Origin: Rhinopomastus cyanomelas
Taxonomy: Eukaryota > Chordata > Aves > Bucerotiformes > Rhinopomastidae
DNA: 64,000 nucleotides
Assembly (NCBI GenBank): GCA_013400115.1
Contig: VXBP01008913.1
Location: 62,001-126,000 of the forward strand
Direction of reading: 5' to 3'
Shown: positions 1 through 11,037 of the stretch, one piece after another
Layout: the number at the start of each line of letters is the position of its first letter
Numbering within the stretch: position 1 is the first letter of the stretch
Notes under the pieces: generated by a model
What the model was told of the DNA's origin: nothing
The model's database searches: none
What the model saw: the letters and a program-made list of their open reading frames with translations, nothing else
Translations under genes and position numbers: made by a program

Positions 1-1027
1 GCTGGCCGGGAAGCCTTTTGAATAGCTGTGGTTTGGCTCAAGTTTGCAGACATCCCACGACGCGACCCAGCGACTGCAGCACCTTCTGGAAGCTTCTGCC
101 AGCCTGTGCTGGACCTGACAGAAGCAGAGCCACCCTGACCCTTATTTCTGTGGGGCTGAATCACCCTGCTCCTCCTCACCATGGACTGTGTTTACCTACA
201 ACTAACCGTAACTTTAGTCTTGGCACAGCTGCTGAGTTGTCTCACTCCTGTCACAAGGTGAGTGTCTTCTATTCATCCTGCAATCCACAACTACTATTAA
301 TTAGGTCTGATCTGCTTTGGGAAACCATCAGTGGGACTGTGCAAGGTTCTGATGTTCTATTTGCGGGATCCATTTCTTCTGTTGTTGGCCCTGAGGCACA
401 GCCAGGTGCCAGTCCTGGCTAAGACAATCTCCAGCCCCAAGTGAATGGTCTCAGCAAAACCTGGGGAGAAAGGATGAGGGCTCTGGGTGACACCAGGCAG
501 GGGAATGGCCCAGGTGCCCCCAGTCCCCAAAGGCCTTTGGTTGGTCTTAGGGGAGGTCTGAGGCAGAAGCAAGGTCTTTCCAGGCTCATTTATAACTGGC
601 ATTAACGAAGCAGGTCAAAACATGGCCAGATGTGCAGGGAGACAGTCACCACTCATTCCTTGCTCGTGGACCACTCCATCAGAGACCTGGGAGGGAGAAT
701 CCAGGTGGTAAGGCCACCAAGATAGAGAACATCCCGTAGGAGAGGGAGCAGCAGACGAGACAGACATATAACCAGCCAACAGGACAGGAACCTTGGACAA
801 AGAGAAAGGTTGGGAATGTAGCAGCAACAAAGAGATGCCCCCTTTGATCCCAGGATTCCCATGCTGCAGCCCAGGAAAAGTCCAGAAGTGTGGTGACAGA
901 GGCATCAGGAGATGCAGTGGGCAACCTGTGGATCCTGTCTGCCTCCTCAGCAGTTTCCCAGAAGCCTGGAAGTGTTGTTCTGTTCAGTGGGAAGAGGCAA
1001 AGGCAACAGATTCTGCAAAGAGGCCCT

Positions 1028-1210
1028 GCCTTTGAGGGAGCTGGGTTTCTCTAGCTTGGAAGGAAGGAGGCTGAGGGGTGACCCCATTAATGTTGATAAA
1101 TATGGAAAGAGTGGGTGTTAGGAGGATGAGGCCAGGCTCTGCTCAGTGGCACCCAGTGATAGGACAAGGGGTAACGGATGTGAGCTGGAACAGAGGAGAT
1201 TCCACTCTAG
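1028..1210 (+). mobile_element. CR1 LINE fragment (ORF2 3' part)
   Basis: Carries the degenerate end of the CR1 reverse transcriptase frame (GAGGGAGCTGGGT, then the AGGCTGAGGGGTGACC and GTGAGCTGGAACAGAGGAG blocks). It is truncated at both ends and lacks the 3' tail. Confidence 0.8.
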
Positions 1211-1350
1211 AAGACTTTGAGCAGAACCTGGCTCCAATTCTGTCAAGGGTTTCTGACTTAGCTCTTCTATTAGCCAGAGTGGCTCCAGGACTGTTAGCCT
1301 GTAGTTGTGGCCCAGCTATCACAGGCTGAGGACAGCAGAGCACCCTGACT

Positions 1351-1505
1351 CTGCTCAGCCTCCTCTTCCTCAAACTAAACAACCCCCACTCTCCTCACCA
1401 GATTGATTCTCCAGGCCCTTCCCCAGCTTCATTGCCCTCCTCTGCCCTCACTCCAGCACCTCGATGCCCCCCCTTGTCCTGAGGTGCCCAAAACTGGACA
1501 CATTT
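1351..1505 (-). mobile_element. CR1 LINE fragment, older subfamily
   Basis: On the minus strand this matches the CR1 segment around the CCTCTTCCTCAAACT and GGTGCCCAAAACTGGACA motifs. It is more diverged than the abundant young subfamily. Confidence 0.7.
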
Positions 1506-1562
1506 AATCCTGAATTTAACTTTGATTTTAAATTGAACCCTCATTCACACTCCTCATGTTAG

Positions 1563-1650
1563 GTGATCCTGCTGTGGCAGGGGGATTGAACTCGATGATC
1601 TTTCAAGGTCCCTTCCAATCCCTGAAGATTCCATGATTCTGTGATTCCAG
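1563..1650 (+). mobile_element. CR1 LINE 3' end
   Basis: Short 5'-truncated copy: the GATCCTGCTGTGGCAGGGGG block, the terminal hairpin region AGGTCCCTTCCAATCCC and a tail of ATTCTGTG-type repeats. Confidence 0.85.
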
Positions 1651-2253
1651 CCTCTTCATAAGTGCAGACCTGGAGACAACACATCATGCCCTTAAAGCCA
1701 TTCAGAAGGAGATCTCTAGCCTGACAACACAGGAGCTACCATGTGGAGTACAGCAGCCTCTGTGCTGCTGCAGATAGGGCTGTTACACTTCCTCTCTTCA
1801 TCAGTAATCTGGGCTGTGAGACAGAGACCTTTCATACCCAGGGTTGCTCAGTGTCTTTATTTGGTGATAGGCAGTAAATATTTCCTCCTTGGAATGCAAA
1901 TCTTGTTCTGCTGGAGGACAAAACAAAGCAAGTTCAAGTACCTCAGAAATCAGAGTCTGCTGCTTCATTAAATATTTTTGCTTATCCCACTTATTTCTAG
2001 CTGTTTTGACTTCAATACCAGGCCATGAGTTACATGTTTTGTTTACCAGACGTTCTGCTTCATCGTCTGACCATCAGCTCCAGGACACCTGGGTTGAGAG
2101 ATGTTTCACCTTTCCAAATGCTACCCTGAAGTTTCCTTCTCCTCTCACTTGGCTTCCTCTCTACTTTTAATAGTCTCACGCTGATAAGCTTAGTAGTTAT
2201 TCTTGAGAGAGACTTCAGATAAAGACCACAATTACACTGTGTTTGCATAGAAT

Positions 2254-2555
2254 CATGGAATCATTAGGGATTGGAAAGGACCTCGAAGGATCATCCAGTC
2301 CAATCACACACACACACACAGAATCACATTAGGGATTGGAAGGGACCTCAAAGGATCATCCAGTCCAATCACACACACACACACAGAATCACATTAGGGA
2401 TTGGAAGGGACCTCAAAGGATCATCCAGTCCAATCCCCCCGCCACAGCAGGATGCCCTAGGTCAAGTTGGACAGGAACACATCCAGGTGGGTTTTAAATG
2501 TCTCCAGAGAAGGAGACTCCACAGCCTCCCTGGGCAGGTGGGACGCAGCTGAACA
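2254..2555 (-). mobile_element. CR1 LINE 3' end with triplicated terminus and CA repeats
   Basis: A minus-strand CR1 3' end whose last ~50 bp (TTAGGGATTGGAAGGGACCT) occurs three times head to tail. Copies are separated by (CA)n runs, with a 65-bp period between the copies at 2321 and 2386. The third copy continues into the normal CR1 body (CAGGTGGGTTTTAAATGTCT). Confidence 0.85.
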
Positions 2556-3261
2556 CATACTAGGAAACTTCCTTGTCCCCCACACCAAACCATTTAATTG
2601 GATGTTTAAGTCCGAGGGCTGTAGTCACTGATTTGTGAGTAGCTGTTGTGCTGCGGGTGTGTTACTGTTTGTGTTATGGCTGTATTTCTGTTGCTAAGAA
2701 GAGCTCATGACTGATCTCTCGTTCCAATACTGCTCTTGAAAATTCCCTTACCTCAAGCTGAGTAGGAGTAAGGCTTGACCATTCGAGTAGTACAAATCTG
2801 CCTGGGGTTTGGGATTCAGCCAGTAGAGGTTCTCCATTTCACCACTTGTTAATCAAGATAAGGATCATTACACTGGAATTTAAACACCAGCACTATGCAG
2901 AGTGACTGAGATGTGAGGTTACACCTTGCCATGGCTTGGGTTCATTTGCTTTGGTTTCAGTCTGAGTCAGACAGCACAGATTTTTAACAAAGAGCCCTGA
3001 TACTAAGCAGCTACTTCAAGAGATCAACAGCTTTGTTGCTATCAGCAAAGAACCTCACGACTGAAGCAGCAGCTGATGTGATCGAAAATACCAGCATTAA
3101 TAGTAATCTCTGGATTCTCTTGCAGATACTGGAATTGATTACTCTAAACATAGTGTTCCAAGAGAAAAAAATATGGGCTTTGGGGCAAACAGAGAAGGAT
3201 TTTCCCTGTGACATGTTTTCAACATCAGCACTGTCTGGTCTAAGGACATGGAGGCATCTGA

Positions 3262-3332
3262 GTGATCTGGGTCTCTTTATCTTGGAGAAAAGGAGACTGA
3301 GGGGTGACTTCATTAATGTTTATAAATACATG
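3262..3332 (+). mobile_element. CR1 LINE fragment, left part of an interrupted copy
   Basis: Plus-strand CR1 body ending in TATAAATA. The same element resumes at about 3429, so it was split by the minus-strand CR1 end at 3333-3428. Confidence 0.8.
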
Positions 3333-3428
3333 GGATCATAGAGCATTAGGGATTGGAAAGGACCTCGAAAGATCATCTAGTCAAATCCCCCTGCCACAGC
3401 AGGATCCCCTGGACCAAGTCGCACAGGA
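3333..3428 (-). mobile_element. CR1 LINE 3' end nested inside another CR1
   Basis: Minus-strand 3' end (CATTAGGGATTGGAAAGGAC to CAAGTCGCACAGGA) inserted between the two halves of a plus-strand CR1. Confidence 0.8.
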
Positions 3429-3735
3429 AGGGTGGGTGTCAGGAGGATGGAGCCAGGCTCTGCTCAGTGGCATCTAATGATAGGACAGGGGCAGTGGGTG
3501 TCAGCTGGAACAGAGGAAGTTCCACATCAGTCTGAGAAGGAACTTCTTCCCAGTGAGAGTGACAGAGCCCTGGAAGAGGCTGCCTTGTGGGATGGTGGCG
3601 TCTCCTTCTCTGGAGATGTTTAAAACCCACCTGGCCATGTTCCTGGATCTAGGGGATCTTGCTGTGGCAGGGGGATTGGACTAGCTGATCTTTCAAGGTC
3701 CCTTCCAATGCTTAACGTCCTGTGATCCTGTGAGA
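3429..3735 (+). mobile_element. CR1 LINE, right part of an interrupted copy
   Basis: Resumes with GGGTGGGTGTCAGGAGGATG exactly where 3262-3332 stops. Runs to the CR1 3' tail (CTTCCAATGC..TGTGATCCTGTG). Confidence 0.85.
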
Positions 3736-4329
3736 CCGATGGTTTGGCTAAAGCATCTGAGAAAACTACAGCTTACTGCATCTGAGAAAATATTAGCTCT
3801 GTACCTCTTCCAACAGAAAGACTTATTTTTTAGAAAAGGTGAGTCTGAGTCTTCTTGCAGCTATTTTAAGACCAGCAGGTTCTTGTGCTTCTAGCTATTA
3901 CTTAATAGCAGCTGTGGAAAATCCACTCCTGACTCACTGAAAAGTCCTCTGCGTTCAAGTAGCTGTGAAACACCTTGCTCTTCATTCCTCAGGTAAACAA
4001 GACAGAGGAATTCCCTGCCTCGATTGTCTCCCTGTTTCAGACTCAGACAGGAGTCACAGTTGATGTGACTCAAATAACCATCAGCCAAGTCTTATCAAGT
4101 TGCAGAAGACTTTCAATTATTGTGGGTTAAAGAGGGCAGAGTGTTATTTAATCCTGTAGGAACCTAACTATGCATGTTATGTTCCAGATTAGATTGTAAG
4201 ACCGGTATCCATAGTTGTCACACGTCAATATTCCATGATGAAAGATTGAAGAACAGCCCGTCTTAAACACTGTGTCCCCTTCCAAAGCCTTTGTAGATAA
4301 CATTTTACAACAAATGGGCCATGGTTTGC

Positions 4330-4945
4330 AGATCAAGAGAGGTTCTTCTCCCCCTCTACTCTGCCCTGCTGAGATCTCATCTGGAATCTTGTGTCCAGTT
4401 ATGGGCCCCTCAGTTCCAGAAGGACACGGAGCTGCTGGAGAGAGTCCAGTGCAGAGCCACAGAGATGATGAAGGGATGAGGAAAGGCTGAGGGAGCTGGG
4501 TCTTTTGAGTTTGGAGAAAAGGAGACTGAGGGGTGACCTCATTAATGGTTCTAAATATGTGGAAAAGGTGGTGTCAGGAGGATGGAGCCAGGCTGCTCAG
4601 TGCTGTCTAATGATAGGACAAGGGGCAGTGGGTGTGAGCTGGAACACAGGAGGTTCCACAGCAGTTTGAGAAAGAACTTCTTCACAGTGAGAGTGACAGA
4701 GCACTGGAAGGGGCTGCCCAGGAAGGTCATTGAGTCTCCTCTGGAGATGTTTCAGTCCCACCTAGACAAGTTCCTGTGTGACTGGATCTAGGGGTCCTGC
4801 TGTGTCAGGGGGATTGGACTGAACGATCTTTCAAGATCCCTTCCAATCCCTAATGACTGGATCTAGGGGGTCCTGCTGTTGCAGGGGGATTGAACTGGAT
4901 AATCTTTCGAGGTCCCTTCCAATCCCTAGTGTGACTTTGTGATTA
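4330..4945 (+). mobile_element. CR1 LINE, long 3' fragment with duplicated end
   Basis: About 0.6 kb of CR1 from the late ORF2 (CCCCTCTACTCTGCCCTG) through the 3' end. The last segment, starting at ACTGGATCTAGGGG, is present twice with a 75-bp period (4781 and 4856). Confidence 0.9.
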
Positions 4946-5428
4946 CCATAGATTTCTGCTGCAGCTGCCTTAGCAGTAGCCAAAAACCAGTTCTAGAAGT
5001 CCTCACTGTCCTCTACCATTATCAAAACATAAGGATTGTTTTACCTTGTGCAATTCTAGCTGCATCGCTTCATTACCAGTTACAGGAAAAGAATATATAG
5101 AGGAAGAAAGGATCCATTTCCCATTCTGAGCTGACATGACCCAAAAACCCAACCGAAGTGGCTAGACAAACTGTAGGTTAAATTACAGGATCTACGATGG
5201 GCTGCACGCCAGTGAAACGTTTCTCTACAGCTGTGGGTTTCTCTAAAGCTGCGCAAGTGAGTGGTAGTTGTGCTCAGTCAGAGCAAATAAGGCAAAGAGA
5301 ATGACTTGACCTGAAGTTTGTGTGTTTGTCTGCCTTGAAGAAGGGGAGACAAAGGTAACGCATTTCAACTGTCTCTAATGAGAATGAAGGTTTAAGGGCT
5401 AAAAGGGAAACAGAAGTACACAAAACTT

Positions 5429-5583
5429 CATAGAATCATTAAGGATTGGAAGGGACCTCAAAAGATCATCCAGTCCAATCCCCCCACCGCAGCAGGGTCA
5501 CCTAGAGCAAATCACACAGGAACACATCCAGGTGGGTCTTAAACGTCTCCAGTGAAGGAGACTCCATAACCCCTGGGCAGCCT
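5429..5583 (-). mobile_element. CR1 LINE 3' end, arm of an inverted pair
   Basis: Minus-strand 3' end running into the CCTGGGCAGCCTGTTCC block, where it meets a plus-strand copy with no spacer. Confidence 0.85.
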
Positions 5584-5680
5584 GTTCCTGTGCGACTTGA
5601 TCTGGGTGACCCTGCTGTGGCAGGGGGATAGGGCTGGATGATCTTTTGAGGTCCCTTCCAATCCCTAATGTTCTGTGAAA
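5584..5680 (+). mobile_element. CR1 LINE 3' end, opposite arm of an inverted pair
   Basis: Plus-strand CR1 end (TGCGACTTGATCTGGGTGAC to AATGTTCTGTGA). With 5429-5583 it forms a 5'-to-5' inverted repeat of roughly 90 bp per arm. Confidence 0.85.
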
Positions 5681-5990
5681 AGTGATAGAGCGGTAGCAAA
5701 TCTTAATGAATAAGCTATCTGAAACTTCCAGAGAGCGTTTGTCATGGTCTGCTGTCAGTCAGGAATTTCCATTCCAAGGGAGACAAAGGACTTATTTACT
5801 GAGTTGACGGAGCCTCATACAACTGTGGGCAGAGATTTTCTAACCTGTTTTGTTAGTAAATTGCACTTCACGTCTGGCTGGTGGAAGGTGGACTGAACAA
5901 ACTGGAGGACACTGAAAGCTTAGGGCTGTGTCACTTGAAGTCTTCCCAAGACCTCTTGGTTTGAGTGTCTCATGGTCATGCTGGTACCAT

Positions 5991-6137
5991 CACATAATCC
6001 CAGAACATTAGGCACTGGAAAGGACCTCAAAAGATCATCTAGTCCAATCCCCCTGCCACAGCAGAATCACTTAGATCAGGTCACAGAGGGGTATGTGCAG
6101 GCAGGTTTTAAATGTGTCTAGAGAAGGAGACTACATG
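5991..6137 (-). mobile_element. CR1 LINE 3' end
   Basis: Minus-strand 5'-truncated copy (ATTAGGCACTGGAAAGGACC, CCCTGCCACAGCAGAATCAC). Confidence 0.85.
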
Positions 6138-6582
6138 ATTGCTTCAAGCCCAAAAGCTGGCAGAAAAGATGCCCCAATGTCTTCAGACAGCTGAAGTCTA
6201 CATGGAAATCAACAACAGTGTGCCACAGAGAATGGCTGGGCGCCTGTTTAAAGCCAGCTAACCCCAGCCTCTGACTCTGGTGACTTGGGCAGTGTGACTT
6301 GCAAGCTTTCTGGTTAAGACTAAGTCATCGAGCACCTCAGCCTTCTCCATATCCCAACTAACTAGTTCACCTGTTTCCTTTCAGATGTGAGCCACATTTA
6401 CTCTGGTTTTCCTTTCTTCACAGACAGACATGTCGAAGCTTTTCTCGTTGCCCTTGATGTCCCTGGCCAGGTTTCATTCTGTCTGGGATTTGGCTTCCCT
6501 AACCGCATCCCTGGTAAATGGACGATTCCTCTGTGTTCCTCACAGGCTGTCTGTCCTCACTTCCACCCTTCTTTTCAAATAC

Positions 6583-6810
6583 ATAGAATCATTCAGGTTG
6601 GAAAAGACCCCTGGGATCATTGCGTCCAACCATCAACCCTGCTCTACAAGTTCACTCCTAAACCAGATCCCCCAACACTACATCTAAGCAGCTTTTAAAT
6701 GCATCCAGATCTAAGTTTGTCCAGGAGTTCTTTGTGCATTTGTACAGGGCTTCACAGAATCAGGTTGGAAAAGATCTTCAATGTCATCAAATCCAACCAT
6801 TAACCAGTAA
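6583..6810 (-). mobile_element. Two CR1 LINE 3' ends of an older subfamily
   Basis: 6583-6715 has the CAGGTTGGAAAAGACCCCTG and AACCAGATCCCCCAACACTA blocks of a different CR1 subfamily. 6752-6810 is a second short end of the same kind. Both lie on the minus strand. Confidence 0.75.
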
Positions 6811-7091
6811 CTTCCTATGAAACTGTCTGCATCAGACAGTCAGGGTTTTTTCCTCCGTATTCGCAGGAGCTTTCGCAATAGAGATGGGAAACTGCTTTTT
6901 AAAATCCCAGCTGTATAAACAATTGGAATGTGGTTGGCAAAAGCTGGGGCTTAAAAAACGACACTTCCTTTCCTAAATGTTTTTAAGATAGATAGGTTTT
7001 CTCCTAGAACTCATTACATATCAAAAAGTACTGTAGCCTCCACCTGAAGAGAGTTGATTCTGTGCATTTCTGTGAAGGTCGAGCACAAGTC

Positions 7092-7520
7092 ACACAATCA
7101 CAGAACACTAGGGATTGGAAGGGACCTTGAAAGATCATCTAGTCCAATCCACCTGCCACAGCAGGAGCACCTAGACAAGTAGACAAGTCGCACAGGAACA
7201 TGTCCGGATGGGTTTTAAACATCTCCAGAGAAGGAGACTCCACAACCCCCCTGGGCAGCCCGTTCAGTGCTCTGTCACCCTCACTGCGAAGAAGTTCCTT
7301 CTCATATTGATGTGGAACCTCTTCTGTCCCAGCTTATACCCAGTGCCCCTTGTCCTATCACTAGATGCCACCGAGCAGAGCCTGGCTCCATCCTCCTGAC
7401 ATCCACCCTTCACATATTTATAAACATTAATGGGGTCACCTCTCAGCCTCACTTTTTCCAAGCTCCAGAGACCCAGTTGCCTCAGCCTTTCCTCTTCAGG
7501 ACAATGTTCCACTCCCTTCA
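7092..7520 (-). mobile_element. CR1 LINE 3' fragment
   Basis: About 0.43 kb on the minus strand from the 3' tail (ATCACAGAACACTAGGGATT) back to the GAGGAAAGGCTGAGG-equivalent block. Confidence 0.9.
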
Positions 7521-7649
7521 CTCAAAGTAGAAGTGGTAAGAAACATTAACATCCATTGACTTTTGTTTGTCTGTCTTAAGTGTCTGCTTTTTGGGGTCAC
7601 AGAGCATCTACACCACTATACCTGTGAAATATAGAAAACACGATTTAGT

Positions 7650-7733
7650 AGGCATGGTGGCATTGGGTTAACGTTCGGACTTGATGGTCTTGGAGGTCTC
7701 TTCCAACCTTAGTGATCCTGCAATTCTGTGATA
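7650..7733 (+). mobile_element. CR1 LINE 3' end, older subfamily
   Basis: CATGGTGGCATTGGGTTAAC..CTTGATGGTCTTGGAGGTCT pattern with a short octamer tail. Confidence 0.65.
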
Positions 7734-7770
7734 CACACAGGCCACCTAACAGTGTGAATCAAAACCTTTC

Positions 7771-7872
7771 ACAGAATCACAGAACATTAGGGATTGGAAG
7801 GGACCTTGAACGATCTAGTCCAGTCCCCCTGCCAGAGCAGGACCACCCAGACCAAGTCTCACAGGACTTCCA
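7771..7872 (-). mobile_element. CR1 LINE 3' end
   Basis: Minus-strand end (ATTAGGGATTGGAAGGGACC) truncated after AAGTCTCACAGGA. Confidence 0.85.
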
Positions 7873-8445
7873 GCTATTTGCTCTAGCAAACTTTAGGTTG
7901 CTGCCGTATGTTTGACATCATTCTTCTTTTCATGTAATTAGTATTTAAATGGTGCTTTTAAGGCACTTTGGTTCTCATCACAGCTCCCATCCCTCATCAT
8001 TGATTTGGTCTTGGTGGGGAAGGGGGAAACCAGCATGACCGTTCCGAAGCCAGCATGACCATTCCAGTCCCTGCTGTGCCCATGGATATTACCATCAGCC
8101 CAGCTAACTCAGCCCACACCCACAACGAGCCAGAACTGCAGAAATTCTGCACCGCTTGTCGAAATCCTCCCGTTCAGCAGTTTTGTGGGTTCCAGTGTTT
8201 TTCAAGCGTAGCTTTCCGTGCTTGCTTGCTTGCACTGGGGTCAGCACGAGGTCTGCTGAGTGTTTTTACCTTCATTTATGTCTCTCTCCACAGTTCTTAA
8301 TGGCTTCTTTTTTCTAAACTCGAGCAGTGGCTTCGCCTCAGCCTGAGCCATGATTATGTATCTCATGTTGCCCAGAGCTGGCAGGCTTTGACTCTCGTTT
8401 CTCCTTGGCAGCTAGTTCGCTTGCTTGAGGTTTTGAAAAGTTAGG

Positions 8446-8585
8446 CTGACAGTCATTAAGGTTGGAAGAGATCTCCAAGATCATCAAGTCCAACTGTCAA
8501 CCCAGCCCCACCGTGCCCACTAATCCCTGTTCCCTACTGCCAGATCTGCATGTGTTTTGAAAACCTCCAAAGATGGTGACTCCAC
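8446..8585 (-). mobile_element. Older CR1 LINE, first part of an interrupted copy
   Basis: Minus-strand older-subfamily CR1 (CATTAAGGTTGGAAGAGATC..AAGATGGTGACTCCAC). It continues at 9047 (ACCTCCCTGGGCAGCC) after a younger CR1 insertion. Confidence 0.8.
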
Positions 8586-9038
8586 TGAATCACAGGATCA
8601 TAGAACATTAGAGATTGGAGGGGACCTTGAAAGATCATCCAGTCCCATCCCCCTGACACAGCAGGATCCCCCAGATGCAGTCGCACAGGAACATGTCTAG
8701 GTGGGTTTTAAACGTCTCCAGAGCAGGAGACTCCACAACCCCCCTGGGCAGCCCCTTCCAGTGCTCTGTCACCCTCACTGGGAAGAAGTTCGTTCTCAGA
8801 TTGATGTGGAACCTCCTCTGTTCCAGCTCACACCCGTTGCCCCTTATCCTATCATCAGATGCCACTGAGCAGAGCCTGGCTCCACCACTTCCATACTTAT
8901 TAATGAGAATGCCCTTCAGTCTCCTTTTTCTCCAAGCTCAAGAGACCCAGCTCCCTCATCCTTTCCTCATCAGGGAGATGCTCCCCTCCCTTGATCACCT
9001 TTGTGGCTGTGTGCTGGACTCCATCAGTTCTGTGTCCT
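8586..9038 (-). mobile_element. Young CR1 LINE nested in an older CR1
   Basis: Complete 3' end and about 0.45 kb of body on the minus strand, splitting the older copy. The flanks GACTCCAC (8578-8585) and GACTCTAC (9039-9046) look like an imperfect 8-bp target-site duplication. Confidence 0.85.
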
Positions 9039-9165
9039 GACTCTACCACCTCCCTGGGCAGCCTGTTGTGATCCCTGACCCCTCAGTGAAAACATTTTCC
9101 TAATGTCCCATCCAAACCTCCTCTCACACAACTTGAGACCATTTCTTCTTGTTCTATGGCTAGTG
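9039..9165 (-). mobile_element. Older CR1 LINE, second part of an interrupted copy
   Basis: Resumes the element at 8446-8585: CCACCTCCCTGGGCAGCCTG through CTTGAGACCATTTCTTCTTG. Confidence 0.8.
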
Positions 9166-9880
9166 AATCTATGAAGGCAGTAGACAGCAACTTCAAAGAC
9201 CTGTGTTTAGCTCCCAGCTCTGCGTAGGCTTCTCCGTCTCACCTTTAAAAAATAATAAACCTCTTGTAATGTCATTAGTGCTGTTTTGCAGAAACAGGGG
9301 AGCGCTGCTCCTTTTCATCTCCCCGTTGCTTTGCTTGTTTGCACGGCCCTTCGTCAGCGCTCCTTCAGTTTGTGAAAGAGGACGTAAAAATCCGCGGCTC
9401 CGTGTCGGCTCCAGCCACTGGTGTGACATAAATAGCAACAGACAGTGTAAGAAAACATCTTGGATCTGGTGTGTTTACACGGCCAGGGCTCCCGAGGGAA
9501 TCGACTGAGCGCGCAGAAAACATGATGCAGCTCGGGTGGACTCTCAGAGGGCTCGTTACACACGGGCTTTCAGGAATCCGTTCCTGGTTTAGAACTTTGA
9601 TTCTAAACTTTGATTCCCCGAGACTAAATAGTTACAGACTCCCCTCTGTCCTTCTCTTTGTGTGGTTCTCTACTGACTTGCAGAATCCGTGCACAGCAGT
9701 GGATTGGCTCTGCACGTGTTTGTTTCCTTGTCTTATAACAGCAAAAGACCCAGCTTCGTGCGTCAGTTCGGACCCAGATTACAAGAGAAGCTGGTTTCAG
9801 AAGACTTGCCTGGAAGACAGCTTTTTGCTATAATGATTTTGTCCAGTTTTTTGAATATTCATTGGAAATGCCTCGGGATA

Positions 9881-10235
9881 GGCTCAGTAAAAAGTACTGA
9901 AGGCAAAGTTATTGAAGGATAAGCTCCTTAAAAGGTACTAAAGACAAAAGTTTTTGAATGATAAGCTTACTAGAAAGTACTAAAGGCCAAGTTTTTTGAA
10001 GAATAAGCTCAGAAAAAAGTACTAAAGGCAAAGGTTTTTGAAGGATAAGCTCCAAGTACTAAAAGCCAAGTTTTTTGAAGAAAAAGCTGAGTAAGAAGTA
10101 CTAAAGGCCAAGTTTTTTGAAGTAAAAGCTCAGTAAAAAGTGCTAAAGGCAACAGTTCTTGAAGGGTAGGCTCAGTGAAAAGAAGTAAAGGCAGTTGTTT
10201 GAAGGAAAACTCAGTAAAAAGTACTAAAGGCAGCG
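9881..10235. repeat. 42-bp AT-rich minisatellite, about 9 copies
   Basis: Imperfect tandem repeat with unit close to AGCTCAGTAAAAAGTACTAA followed by AGGCCAAGTTTTTTGAAGGATA. Nine copies can be aligned and one is internally shortened. The minus-strand open frame across it (10009-10263) is a by-product of the repeat and not a gene. Confidence 0.9.
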
Positions 10236-10319
10236 TCTCTGAGTTCTCATTGTGGAAATCCAAACAGAGTAAAATTCAAAGAATCAGAGTAGAAATTAAA
10301 AACCCCCATTCTCCTCATG

Positions 10320-10398
10320 CAATCCTGCTCTGGCAGGGGGATTGGACTGGATGCTCTTTTAAGGTCCCTTCCAACCCCTAATGTTCTCTGATTCCGTG
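10320..10398 (+). mobile_element. CR1 LINE 3' end
   Basis: Minimal copy: CCTGCTCTGGCAGGGGGATT through AATGTTCTCTGATTCC. Confidence 0.8.
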
Positions 10399-10496
10399 AG
10401 ACAGATCTGTTTGCTGCTGCTCAGACTGCTGCAGCGTGAATGTTTTGAAGAGCAAGGCTCCACACCGTCGTGGAGCATCGTTCAGTGGGCTCACAC

Positions 10497-10572
10497 AGCT
10501 CTGGCAGGGGGACTGGACTGGATGATCTTTCAAGGTCCCTTCCAGTCCCTAATGTCCTGTGACTCTGTGGGA
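10497..10572 (+). mobile_element. CR1 LINE 3' end
   Basis: Minimal copy: CTGGCAGGGGGACTGGACTG through CCTGTGACTCTGTG. Confidence 0.8.
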
Positions 10573-10972
10573 TCCTTTATAGAGCCGAGGGAATGTAGTA
10601 TCCTGTCGTGTGCTGTGTAGTGGTATTTCTCACCGGTCAAGGAAACAGGAACAGTCCAAGTGGATATGATCTGTGCCACTGGCTAGAAGTCACTCTTGAA
10701 TGACCATAACTACTGAGAAGGCACAGAATTTGTCGTGAAAATCGTGAAGCTTGTAGTATATTTGTACTGTCTAGCAATGAGGGGACGGGCAACTTTTCTA
10801 GCAGAGAAGACTAAGTCACTGCCAAGTTATTGCCTCTCTAAGTTATTGCAAAACTATCAAGAAGTGCGGCTTGTTTCTGCCCATTTCTCCCCACAACCTG
10901 TGTCAACATTCAGAGGCTGTTGTTTATGTGAGGATCCCTTTCCCGAGCCCTCGGTGGCACAACAGATGCCTA

Positions 10973-10979
10973 AACCACA
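10973..10979 (+). promoter_or_regulatory. MMP13: Candidate RUNX (OSE2) site of MMP13
   Basis: AACCACA, the RUNX core, lies about 137 bp before the predicted transcription start. Mammalian MMP13 carries a RUNX2-responsive OSE2 site of the same sequence at about -130, so placement supports function in cartilage and bone expression. This is a motif and position argument only. Confidence 0.6.
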
Positions 10980-11037
10980 GTGTTGGGGAGGGGGGAGAGG
11001 AAAAGTAGCCGTCTAAGCATGTTTGCTTTCAGCAACA

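Larger units (their letters stand above)
1..10970. other. 5' flank of MMP13, CR1-rich, no gene recognised
   Basis: No open frame here resembles a known protein. The longest frames are short and either cross CR1 copies or lie in anonymous sequence. Between the CR1 fragments listed separately, the stretches at about 1-1020, 1650-2250, 2560-3260, 3740-4330, 4950-5428, 5680-5990, 6140-6580, 6830-7090, 7880-8445, 9170-9880 and 10576-10970 are unique-looking DNA in which I see no gene, RNA or conserved motif. Absence of a call reflects what can be read by eye. Confidence 0.6.

Noticed and set aside
18..422. 134-codon open frame at the left edge
   Set aside because: No recognisable domain, no neighbouring exon and odd composition. 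It is more likely chance.
2271..2552. Small frames of the MEGTSKDHLVQSP type at many loci
   Set aside because: These are translations of the CR1 3' end in non-coding frames, seen at dozens of sites.
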